Shown here: positions 1-4,929 of the stretch, piece by piece
Position numbering within the stretch: the stretch's first letter is position 1
Layout of the letters: each line of letters starts with the position of its first letter
NCBI GenBank assembly: GCA_001805765.1
Contig: MHGW01000027.1
Location: 1,537 to 8,872 of the forward strand
Length of the DNA stretch: 7,336 bases
Origin: Omnitrophica WOR_2 bacterium RIFCSPLOWO2_01_FULL_41_12
Lineage (GTDB): Bacteria > Omnitrophota > Gorgyraeia > Gygaellales > Profunditerraquicolaceae
Reading direction: 5' to 3'
The notes under the pieces: model-generated
Seen by the model: only the letters and a program-made list of their open reading frames with translations
Database searches by the model: none
What the model was told of the DNA's origin: nothing
Made by a program: the position numbers and the translations under genes

Positions 1-78
1 TTCAAATCAGGCATTAAAAGAGATATTTTTAGGAAAAATTTAAGAGGGGCGTCTCCTGCCAAGTTTATCAATCGGTAA
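1..78 (+). CDS. 3' end of an unidentified gene (partial)
   Basis: Frame 1 is open from the first base to a TAA at 76-78, giving 25 codons that end in ...RGASPAKFINR. The tail is basic, and I do not recognise the family. Support for a real gene is contextual. The stop lies one base away from the stop of the displaced thpR 3' end on the opposite strand (80-82), which is a natural convergent gene boundary. The frame is too short to judge domains, and the rest lies left of the window. It could be a chance open frame. Confidence 0.4.
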   Translation, partial: FKSGIKRDIFRKNLRGASPAKFINR

Positions 79-95
79 ATCAAGGCACATCAGAA

Positions 96-111
96 AAAGA
101 CGCCTCTTTTA
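96..111. repeat. Left copy of 16-bp direct repeat flanking the fic gene
   Basis: AAAGACGCCTCTTTTA here is identical to 1317-1332, exactly 1221 bp away. The following bases CATAG (112-116) recur after the right copy with 6 extra bases between. Read on the minus strand in the thpR frame, positions 115 to 80 give Y-V-K-E-A-S-F-S-D-V-P-stop, beside Y-E-I-L-K-E-A-S-F-Q-I-K-S-stop in the present thpR. The core has dyad symmetry (AAAAGA, CGCC, TCTTTT at 95-110). I infer that this is the original 3' end of thpR, pushed away by insertion of the fic gene. It could be a target duplication or an attachment-like site. No recombinase gene is visible. Confidence 0.7.
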
Positions 112-129
112 CATAGGTAAAAATAAGAC

Positions 130-158
130 TTGATTTAGGCATAATTATAGTATATAAT
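130..158 (+). promoter_or_regulatory. Sigma70-type promoter of the fic gene
   Basis: TTGATT (130-135) and a perfect TATAAT (153-158) are separated by 17 bp, the optimal sigma70 spacing. Transcription would start near 165, leaving a leader of about 48 nt that contains the inverted repeat at 170-200. The promoter lies inside the segment bounded by the direct repeats, so the islet carries its own expression signal. Confidence 0.65.
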
Positions 159-169
159 TGTATCAGATA

Positions 170-200
170 TTGAAGCGATTATAAGTAACAATCGCTTCAA
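170..200. promoter_or_regulatory. 11-bp perfect inverted repeat, operator or leader hairpin of fic
   Basis: TTGAAGCGATT (170-180) and AATCGCTTCAA (190-200) are exact reverse complements around a 9-bp spacer. The repeat begins a few bases after the predicted transcription start and ends directly against the Shine-Dalgarno GGGAG (201-205), which sits 7 nt before the ATG at 213. As DNA it has the size and position of an operator. As RNA it would be a hairpin abutting the ribosome site. The C-terminal winged-helix-like region of the Fic protein makes autoregulation a reasonable guess, but nothing here proves it. Confidence 0.6.
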
Positions 201-212
201 GGGAGAGCTAAG

Positions 213-1343
213 ATGAAATACCTCTGGGAGAAGAAAAACTGGTTTGACTTTAAATATGACGAAGCAGCCCTGCTTAAGCCATTAGGCGAACTTCGGGTAC
301 TACAGGGAAAATTATTAGGCCGGGTTGCCTCGCTTGACCTTAAGCTTGAAACCGAGGCGCAAGGCGCTGTATTAGTTGAAGAGGCTGTCCGCACCGCTGA
401 AATTGAAGGAGAGAAGATTAATCGGGACGCAGTCCGCTCATCCGTAGCTGTGAGGCTGGGTTTGCCAAAAGGCATTGGTCGGCAGGAAAAACACATTGAC
501 GGCCTTGTGGATGTATTACTTGATGCCGTGCGTTTTCATAATAGGAGCTTGACATTAGAACGGCTTAATGGCTGGCAGGCAGCACTTTTTCCTACGGGCT
601 ATTCTGGCCTCAGGAAGATCAAGGTAGGAAGGTTGCGGGGCAATGAGCCGATGCAGGTAGTATCAGGGCCTATTGGCAGAGAAAAGGTGCATTTTGAGGC
701 ATTGCCAAAGGAGCGCCTTGATGAGGAGATGCGTCTTTTCTTAAAATGGTGGAATTCATCACGAGGCAATATGGATGGCGTCTTGCGTGCCGCAACAGCG
801 CATTTACGTTTTGTGACTATTCATCCTTATGAGGATGGCAATGGCCGCCTGGCCAGGGTATTAACCGATATGGCATTAGCGCAGGACGAGAATCTAAAGG
901 TAAGATTCTACAGCATCTCCTCCGAGATTATGAAAAATAGAGATAAATATTATAAAATCCTGGAAGATGCGCAAAGATGTAGGACTGACGTAGCCGAGTG
1001 GTATCTATGGTTTATTAAATGTACCAGCGCGGCTATCGCGCATTCCCAGGATATCATCGCCAATGTATTTATGCGGGTTGATTTTTGGAATCAGCACTCC
1101 CAGATTCAGCTCAAAGAGCGCCAAAAAAAGGTTCTCAACCGTATGCTGGAGTTAGGTCATGGCAAATTTGTTGGCGGCCTGACCACGCGTAAATACGTAA
1201 GTATCGCTAAGACAAGCCGCGCCACGGCCTTTCGCGAAATTTCGGACATGCTGGATAAAAAAGTCCTGCGCCAATTGCCTGGCAAAGGCCGCAGTGTTCA
1301 TTATGATTTAATTTGGAAAGACGCCTCTTTTAAGATTTCATAG
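213..1343 (+). CDS. Fic family protein adenylyltransferase, class II, with C-terminal winged helix
   Basis: Fic enzymes transfer AMP from ATP to hydroxyl side chains of target proteins. This 376-residue protein starts with a tryptophan-rich block (W5, W10, FKYD 13-16) typical of the DUF4172 N-terminal region of bacterial Fic proteins. The inhibitory motif [S/T]xxxE[G/N] is present at T61-E65-G66, which makes it class II and predicts autoinhibition by E65. The catalytic motif HPYEDGNGRLAR spans 204-215 with H204. Residues about 300-367 (...TSRATAFREISDMLDKK...) look like a winged-helix DNA-binding domain. The start is supported by GGGAG 7 nt upstream and by the family N-terminus. The last codons (KDASFKIS) lie antisense in thpR, and family members commonly end near the preceding YDLIW, so the tail was probably acquired from the insertion site. 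The body looks richer in G+C than its neighbours. The target is unknown, and no Fic-antitoxin gene is visible beside it. Confidence 0.93.
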   Translation: MKYLWEKKNWFDFKYDEAALLKPLGELRVLQGKLLGRVASLDLKLETEAQGAVLVEEAVRTAEIEGEKINRDAVRSSVAVRLGLPKGIGRQEKHIDGLVDVLLDAVRFHNRSLTLERLNGWQAALFPTGYSGLRKIKVGRLRGNEPMQVVSGPIGREKVHFEALPKERLDEEMRLFLKWWNSSRGNMDGVLRAATAHLRFVTIHPYEDGNGRLARVLTDMALAQDENLKVRFYSISSEIMKNRDKYYKILEDAQRCRTDVAEWYLWFIKCTSAAIAHSQDIIANVFMRVDFWNQHSQIQLKERQKKVLNRMLELGHGKFVGGLTTRKYVSIAKTSRATAFREISDMLDKKVLRQLPGKGRSVHYDLIWKDASFKIS

Positions 1344-1882
1344 ATAGGGCCTTTTGGAGTAAGCGTACTTTTAAATAAAGTAATTTTTGTGGTTAAGAAT
1401 TCCAAGTCGGCGCAATAATTTGCGGATTGGCCCGCCAATATATTTAATTCTTTCACCAATTTTTCCCGATTTATTCCTGAGCGCACCCGGCCAATAGTGA
1501 TGTGGCTAGAAAAGGGGCGTTTTTCTTTAGGGATGCCTAATTTTTGTAATTTTTCTTCTAGGACAAACGCAATATTTTTAGTTTCTTCATCCCCCGCATC
1601 AATTCCTACCCAGATTACCCGGGGAAAATTTATTTTGGGGAAAGCGCCTAAGGCACATAAACGTATAGAAAAAGGCTGGTTATCTTTTGCGGTCTCTTCT
1701 AAAGCCTGAATTATCTTTTCTATTTTTTTCTCATCCACTTCTCCTAAGAATTTTAAGGTCAAATGGATATTTTCTGGCGCCACCCACTTTACATCTGCTT
1801 GAGTATTCTTTAATTGATTCTGGAGAGCGGAAAGTGTGCCTATGATTTTTTGCGGTAACTCAATGGCAATAAATGTGCGCAT
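1301..1882 (-). CDS. thpR: RNA 2',3'-cyclic phosphodiesterase (2'-5' RNA ligase family)
   Basis: ThpR-type enzymes belong to the 2H phosphoesterase family. They open 2',3'-cyclic phosphates at RNA ends and were first known for 2'-5' ligation of tRNA halves. Both HxTx motifs are present, HLTL at 40-43 and HITI at 127-130, with the usual MRTFIAIELP opening and a GPIYEILKE ending. The length of 193 residues is normal. The gene starts inside pncC (43-nt overlap), which implies translational coupling, with AAGG-type bases upstream of the ATG. Its last 43 bp overlap the convergent fic gene. The residues after F189 (QIKS) appear to come from the inserted segment; a displaced alternative end (SDVP-stop) lies at 80-94. 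Function is secure at family level, while the cellular substrate is not known. Confidence 0.93.
   Translation of the reverse strand: MRTFIAIELPQKIIGTLSALQNQLKNTQADVKWVAPENIHLTLKFLGEVDEKKIEKIIQALEETAKDNQPFSIRLCALGAFPKINFPRVIWVGIDAGDEETKNIAFVLEEKLQKLGIPKEKRPFSSHITIGRVRSGINREKLVKELNILAGQSANYCADLEFLTTKITLFKSTLTPKGPIYEILKEASFQIKS
1317..1332. repeat. Right copy of 16-bp direct repeat, inside thpR and fic 3' ends
   Basis: This copy is identical to 96-111. It encodes K-E-A-S-F near the C-terminus of ThpR on the minus strand, and K-D-A-S-F near the end of the Fic protein on the plus strand. CATAG follows at 1339-1343, after a 6-bp gap relative to the left copy. In a window of this size, a chance exact 16-mer match is expected well under once (roughly 0.006 pairs on random base composition), and its placement at both edges of fic makes chance less likely still. 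Confidence 0.75.
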
Positions 1883-2331
1883 AATTCCAAAGCCTTTAAG
1901 GCAGTTTTCCTTCTGATGGTGCTGCGGTTACCTTTAAAGTAAAATTTTCTGCAGAGTTTTTTATTTTTACCGGCTAGAGCAATAAATACCGTGCCTTGAG
2001 GTTTTTCTTTTGTACCTCCGGTTGGCCCGGCTATGCCGGTAACTGCGATGCCAAAGTCGGTCTTGGCCAGTGTTCTTACGGATTCCGCCATTTTTAAGGC
2101 TACTTCTTTTGAGACCGCGCCTTTTTTGGCGATAAGAGAGGCAGGGATTTTTAAAAGACTCTGCTTTGACTGGTTGCTGTAAGCGACTATGCCTAAGATA
2201 AAGTATTGAGAGCTTCCCGGGGTTTGCGTAAGAAGATTAGACAACAGCCCGCCAGTGCAGGATTCGGCTACCGCTATATTTTTTCTGTTCCTTATTAAGA
2301 GATGATGAATTTGGCCTATAATGTAATCCAT
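1840..2331 (-). CDS. pncC: Nicotinamide-nucleotide amidase, CinA C-terminal domain protein
   Basis: PncC deamidates nicotinamide mononucleotide to nicotinic acid mononucleotide in the pyridine nucleotide salvage cycle. The protein has 163 residues and consists only of the CinA C-terminal domain; the N-terminal MoCF-like domain of full CinA is absent. Signature segments are AESCTGGLL (22-30), GIVAYSNQSK (47-56), GAVS (71-74) and VTGIAGPTGG (97-106). No other in-frame methionine precedes the AESCTGG motif, so the start at 2331 is firm, yet no Shine-Dalgarno sequence is seen. A promoter lies so close that the mRNA would be almost leaderless. The stop falls 43 nt inside thpR, so the two genes are co-transcribed. 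The pncC/cinA-thpR pairing is common in bacteria, often followed by recA, which is not present here. Confidence 0.92.
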   Translation of the reverse strand: MDYIIGQIHHLLIRNRKNIAVAESCTGGLLSNLLTQTPGSSQYFILGIVAYSNQSKQSLLKIPASLIAKKGAVSKEVALKMAESVRTLAKTDFGIAVTGIAGPTGGTKEKPQGTVFIALAGKNKKLCRKFYFKGNRSTIRRKTALKALELCAHLLPLSYRKKS

Positions 2332-2341
2332 GCTTACATAT

Positions 2342-2369
2342 ATTATAGTTATTTTTAAACTATTGACAA
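2342..2369 (-). promoter_or_regulatory. Promoter of pncC-thpR, minus strand
   Basis: Read on the minus strand, TTGTCA (2369-2364) and a perfect TATAAT (2347-2342) are 16 bp apart. Transcription would begin near 2335, about 4 nt before the pncC ATG (2331), which predicts a leaderless or nearly leaderless transcript. The -35 box overlaps the rib operon -35 box by 5 bp, so the two promoters probably compete for RNA polymerase. Confidence 0.55.
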
Positions 2370-2390
2370 GATAAGTTTCTTTGTTATAAT
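2363..2390 (+). promoter_or_regulatory. Promoter of the riboflavin operon
   Basis: A consensus TTGACA (2363-2368) and a consensus TATAAT (2385-2390) are separated by 16 bp. The start would fall near 2396-2398, so the RNA begins almost exactly at the first strand of riboswitch helix P1. A full-consensus promoter suits an operon whose output is controlled later, by transcription termination. Confidence 0.8.
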
Positions 2391-2420
2391 GTTAAAACAT
2401 TAATCTTCGGGGCAAGGTGA

Positions 2421-2438
2421 CCTGTCTGCGAAGGCAGG
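2421..2438 (+). other. 18-nt hairpin inserted in riboswitch loop L2
   Basis: The canonical loop GGTGAAATTCC is split cleanly into GGTGA (2416-2420) and AATTCC (2439-2444) by CCTGTC, a 6-nt loop, and GGCAGG. The arms form 6 pairs, one of them G-U. The intact twin of this loop is at 2540-2550. In known FMN riboswitch structures L2 docks with L6, so this insertion falls on a tertiary contact surface. Confidence 0.7.
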
Positions 2439-2563
2439 AATTCCTGACCGGCGGTTGCGCAGAAAGCGCACACCGGCGCTTCCTTTAGCGCCGGGTGTAA
2501 AAGCCCGCGAGTCCGCCATAAGTATGGCGAGACAGATCTGGTGAAATTCCAGGGCCGATGGTA

Positions 2564-2717
2564 AATGAAGACGCAAGTTACGGAACAAAATGAACGTAAC
2601 TTGCTGTCTGAATTTATCCTTGACATTTTGAAACCGAAGAAATCATCGGGAAGATGTCAAGGATTAATTCGCACAATAACTTACTCATACGTACGTATTC
2701 GTAAGTTATGTGCTCAT
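2564..2717 (+). other. About 154-nt three-hairpin insertion in riboswitch loop L6
   Basis: P6 is closed by TGG (2559-2561) with CCA (2724-2726), and a normal L6 has only a few bases. Here it holds three hairpins. H1 is a 10-bp perfect stem (2573-2582 with 2595-2604). H2 has 11 perfect pairs (2616-2626 with 2654-2664), extended by 5 more past one mismatch (2610-2614 with 2666-2670), plus a small apical stem. H3 has 13 pairs with one bulge (2671-2684 with 2701-2713) and a 12-bp palindrome (2687-2698) in its loop. No coding frame, ribozyme core or transposon end is recognised. The stems look maintained rather than accidental. Confidence 0.75.
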
Positions 2718-2757
2718 TAAAGTCCAGATGGAAGAAGGTTAATCGCAACTATTCTAT

Positions 2758-2790
2758 ACCCGAAGATCATCTTCGGGTTTTTTATTTTTA
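2758..2790 (+). terminator. Intrinsic terminator of the FMN riboswitch
   Basis: ACCCGAAGAT (2758-2767) and ATCTTCGGGT (2769-2778) form a GC-containing stem followed by a T-rich tract to about 2789. The 5' arm CCCGAAGAT (2759-2767) is also an exact complement of ATCTTCGGG (2403-2411), the start of the aptamer. Pairing between them would make an antiterminator that excludes both P1 and the terminator. FMN binding should stabilise P1 and release the 5' arm for termination before ribBA. The T tract runs into the ribBA Shine-Dalgarno AAGGAG (2790-2795). Confidence 0.9.
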
Positions 2791-2800
2791 AGGAGCGCAT

Positions 2801-4012
2801 ATGTTTAATACAATTCCAGAGATAGTAGAAGATTTAAAGCAAGGCAAGATGGTCGTGGTGGTGGATGATGAAGACCGCGAGAATGAGGGCGACCTGATTA
2901 TGCCTGCTTCTTTTATTCAGCCGCAAGATATAAATTTTATGGCCAAGCACGGCCGGGGCCTGATTTGTGTGCCTATGGAGGAAGAGAGGCTGGAAAAGTT
3001 AGACTTACATCCGATGTTAAAGGATAGGGGTGCTTCGGATAAAAAGGACCCTTTTTCTACGGCCTGGATTATTTCGGTGGATGCCAGACACGGAATTACC
3101 ACAGGTATATCCGCTTTTGACCGCAGCCGCACCATTGAAGTCTTGATTAATCCCCAGACTAAACCCGAAGATTTGATCCGGCCGGGACATATTTTTCCTT
3201 TGAAGGCAGCCAAGGGAGGTGTTTTAGTCAGGGCAGGCCATACTGAGGCCACCATAGATTTGATGCGTTTAGCCGGGCTTTGCCTTGCAGGTGCGATCTG
3301 CGAGATTATGAATGACGATGGCACTATGGCCAGGCTGCCGCAATTACTGCAATTTGCCCAACAGCATAAATTAAAGATTTGTTCTATTGCCGACCTGATT
3401 GAATATCGCAGGCGTTCTGAAAAGTTAATTGAGAAAGTTACACAAACCACCCTGCCTACAGAATCAGGAACTTACAATTTAATTTTATATCGGGATTTAA
3501 TGAGTAAACAGATACATACTGCGCTGACTATGGGTAAATTGGATAAATCGGCAGCGCTGGTGCGCGTGCATTCCGAGTGTTTAACCGGAGATGTATTTGA
3601 TTCCCTGCGCTGCGACTGCGGTAAGCAGTTAAAAAAGGCAATGCAATTAATCGGCAAAGAGAAAAAAGGGGTTATTCTTTATATGAATCAGGAAGGAAGG
3701 GGCATAGGCTTAGTAGATAAAATCCGGGCCTATAGTTTACAGGATAAGGGCATGGATACTATTCAGGCCAATGAGGCATTGGGGCATAAGCCAGACCTGA
3801 GAGATTATGGTATAGGCGCACAAATTTTGGTAGATTTGGGTTTAAAGGATATCCGGCTCTTGACCAATAATCCGCGTAAGATAGTGGGTTTAGAAGGCTA
3901 TGGTTTAAGAGTGATTGAGCGTGTGCCCATAGAGATTGAACCCAATCCTTTAAATTATCAATATCTTAAGGCTAAAAAAGAAAAATTAGGACATGATTTG
4001 AATATAAGTTAA
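2801..4012 (+). CDS. ribBA: Bifunctional DHBP synthase / GTP cyclohydrolase II
   Basis: This fusion enzyme supplies both precursors of riboflavin. The RibB half makes 3,4-dihydroxy-2-butanone 4-phosphate from ribulose 5-phosphate. The RibA half opens GTP to the diaminopyrimidine. RibB occupies about residues 1-203, with the acidic motif DDEDRENEGD (22-31), GHIFPL (129-134) and RAGHTEA (144-150). RibA occupies about 208-400, with zinc cysteines C260, C271 and C273, QEGRGIGL (297-304), DLRDYGIGAQ (332-341) and TNNPRK (355-360). Its 403 residues are a normal fusion length, and both active sites look complete. AAGGAG lies 5 nt before the ATG. It is the first gene after the FMN-controlled terminator. 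Confidence 0.98.
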   Translation: MFNTIPEIVEDLKQGKMVVVVDDEDRENEGDLIMPASFIQPQDINFMAKHGRGLICVPMEEERLEKLDLHPMLKDRGASDKKDPFSTAWIISVDARHGITTGISAFDRSRTIEVLINPQTKPEDLIRPGHIFPLKAAKGGVLVRAGHTEATIDLMRLAGLCLAGAICEIMNDDGTMARLPQLLQFAQQHKLKICSIADLIEYRRRSEKLIEKVTQTTLPTESGTYNLILYRDLMSKQIHTALTMGKLDKSAALVRVHSECLTGDVFDSLRCDCGKQLKKAMQLIGKEKKGVILYMNQEGRGIGLVDKIRAYSLQDKGMDTIQANEALGHKPDLRDYGIGAQILVDLGLKDIRLLTNNPRKIVGLEGYGLRVIERVPIEIEPNPLNYQYLKAKKEKLGHDLNIS

Positions 4013-4033
4013 CCAAGAGAGGAGGAGGGAAAG

Positions 4034-4501
4034 ATGGTAAAGATAGTGGAAGGTAATTTGATCAGCAAAGGAAAAAAATTCGCTTTGATTGCCTCACGCT
4101 TCAATGATTTTATGACCAAAGATTTGGTTTCGGGTTGTCTGGATACCTTAACCAGGCACGGAGCGCAGGATGCGGATTTAACAGTGGTCTGGGTGCCGGG
4201 CGCTTTTGAAATTCCTGCTGTAGCCCAAAGGCTATCTAAGTCAAAGGCCTACGATTGCCTGATTTGTTTAGGCACAGTGATCCGCGGTTCTACCCCGCAT
4301 TTTGATTATATTGCCGCAGAAGTATCCAAGGGTATAGCCAGGGTTTCCCAGGACAGCGGCCTGCCCGTAATTTTTGGCGTAATTACTGCTGATACCATTG
4401 AACAGGCAGTGGAGCGCTCCGGAACAAAAGAGGGAAACAAAGGCAGGGATGCCGCGCTTTCTGCCATTGAAATGGTCAATCTTTTTGATAAAATAAAATA
4501 A
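4034..4501 (+). CDS. ribH: 6,7-dimethyl-8-ribityllumazine synthase
   Basis: RibH condenses the ribitylamino-uracil with dihydroxybutanone phosphate to give lumazine, the substrate of riboflavin synthase; family members form pentamers or 60-mer capsids. The 155-residue protein shows SRFND (21-25), WVPGAFEIP (53-61), [14 protein letters not shown] (80-93) with the catalytic histidine H89, and FGVITADT (114-121) followed by R128 of the phosphate site. The usual glutamate of the GET triplet is serine here (S86), a variant also seen in other members. The gene lies 21 nt after ribBA. Two overlapping GGAGG sites (4021-4028) give the strongest ribosome site of the operon, which would suit a protein needed in large oligomers. 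Confidence 0.97.
   Translation: MVKIVEGNLISKGKKFALIASRFNDFMTKDLVSGCLDTLTRHGAQDADLTVVWVPGAFEIPAVAQRLSKSKAYDCLICLGTVIRGSTPHFDYIAAEVSKGIARVSQDSGLPVIFGVITADTIEQAVERSGTKEGNKGRDAALSAIEMVNLFDKIK
4467..4494 (+). promoter_or_regulatory. Possible internal promoter upstream of nusB
   Basis: TTGAAA (4467-4472) and TAAAAT (4489-4494), each 5 of 6 matches to consensus, are separated by 16 bp at the 3' end of ribH. Transcription would start near 4501, just before nusB. Such matches arise easily in A/T-rich coding DNA, so this is tentative. It would let nusB and the genes after it escape full FMN repression. Confidence 0.3.
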
Positions 4502-4512
4502 GCGAAGCCATA

Positions 4513-4929
4513 ATGCGCAGACGCACTCGGGCAAGGGAATTTGCCTTACAGATTCTTTATCAGATGGATATTACGCATGATGCCTGCGGTATCTCTCTTA
4601 ACGCCTTTTGGCAGACGCATAATGAAGAAAAGATTGAGGCAAACATTAAAGATTTTACTGCAGAGTTGGTTAAGGGAGTATCAGAGAACTTAGAGGCAAT
4701 GGATAAAAAAATTGCTCAATACGCCACTAATTGGGAACTGAAACGCATGGCAGTGGTAGATAGGAATATCATCCGCATGAGTTGCTACGAGTTGTTATTT
4801 CGTGGTGACATCCCGCCTAAGGTTTCTATTAATGAAGCAGTAGATCTGGCCAAAAAATATTCTGGTCTAGAAGCAGGCAAATTTGTGAATGCTATACTGG
4901 ATAAGATAAAACAAGAAAAAGATAAATGA
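4513..4929 (+). CDS. nusB: Transcription antitermination factor NusB
   Basis: NusB binds boxA RNA together with NusE (ribosomal protein S10) and supports processive antitermination, chiefly on ribosomal RNA operons. The 138-residue all-helical protein shows AREFALQILYQ (7-17), WELKRMAVVDRNIIRMS (74-90), VSINEAVDLAKKYS (104-117) and KFVNAILDKI (123-132), all in the expected positions. It starts 11 nt after ribH with no convincing Shine-Dalgarno, so translation is probably coupled to ribH. Its TGA overlaps the next ATG as ATGA (4926-4929). The ribH-nusB neighbourhood is widespread in bacteria. Confidence 0.96.
   Translation: MRRRTRAREFALQILYQMDITHDACGISLNAFWQTHNEEKIEANIKDFTAELVKGVSENLEAMDKKIAQYATNWELKRMAVVDRNIIRMSCYELLFRGDIPPKVSINEAVDLAKKYSGLEAGKFVNAILDKIKQEKDK

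Larger units (their letters stand above)
2399..2743 (+). promoter_or_regulatory. FMN riboswitch (RFN element), unusually large
   Basis: The aptamer binds flavin mononucleotide and represses riboflavin genes. Conserved core segments appear in the right order: TCTTCGGGGCAAGG (2404-2417), CTGACCGGCGGT (2444-2455), AAGCCCGCGAG (2501-2511), GGTGAAATTCC (2540-2550), GGGCCGA (2552-2558) and AAGTCCAGATGGAAGAAGG (2720-2738). P1 can form from 2399-2408 with 2731-2743. P4 is a clean hairpin (2514-2519 with 2524-2529), and P5 (2538-2541 with 2549-2552) carries the canonical loop. Three loops are enlarged: L2 by 2421-2438, L3 by about 2456-2497 (hairpins 2456-2470 and 2471-2497), and L6 by about 2564-2717. 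Total length is about 345 nt, against about 110-150 nt in familiar examples. A terminator and ribBA follow directly, so it regulates in cis. Confidence 0.95.

Noticed and set aside
43..108. AGAGGGGCGTCT (43-54) is a near inverted repeat of AGACGCCTCT (99-108), suggesting a terminator for the upstream gene.
   Set aside because: The pairing needs a 2-base bulge and a loop of more than 40 nt, and only four T residues follow. The right arm is better explained as part of the 16-bp direct repeat.
213..1343. Fic gene as half of a Fic/antitoxin toxin-antitoxin pair.
   Set aside because: No small antitoxin frame adjoins it. The inhibitory motif is within the protein itself (T61-E65-G66), so a separate antitoxin is not expected.
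2384..2626. Minus-strand open frames of 60-80 codons across the leader of ribBA.
   Set aside because: They lie antisense to conserved FMN aptamer elements, have no recognisable protein features, and follow from the structured RNA on the other strand.
2687..2698. A 12-bp palindrome, ATACGTACGTAT, as a protein operator.
   Set aside because: It forms the loop of hairpin H3 inside the transcribed riboswitch, far from the promoter. A role in RNA loop-loop contact is possible, but there is no evidence for an operator.
2564..2717. The riboswitch L6 insertion as a small mobile element or intron.
   Set aside because: I see no clear terminal inverted repeats at its edges, no target duplication, no coding frame and no intron or ribozyme core. 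It is three separate hairpins, so I describe it only as an insertion in the RNA.
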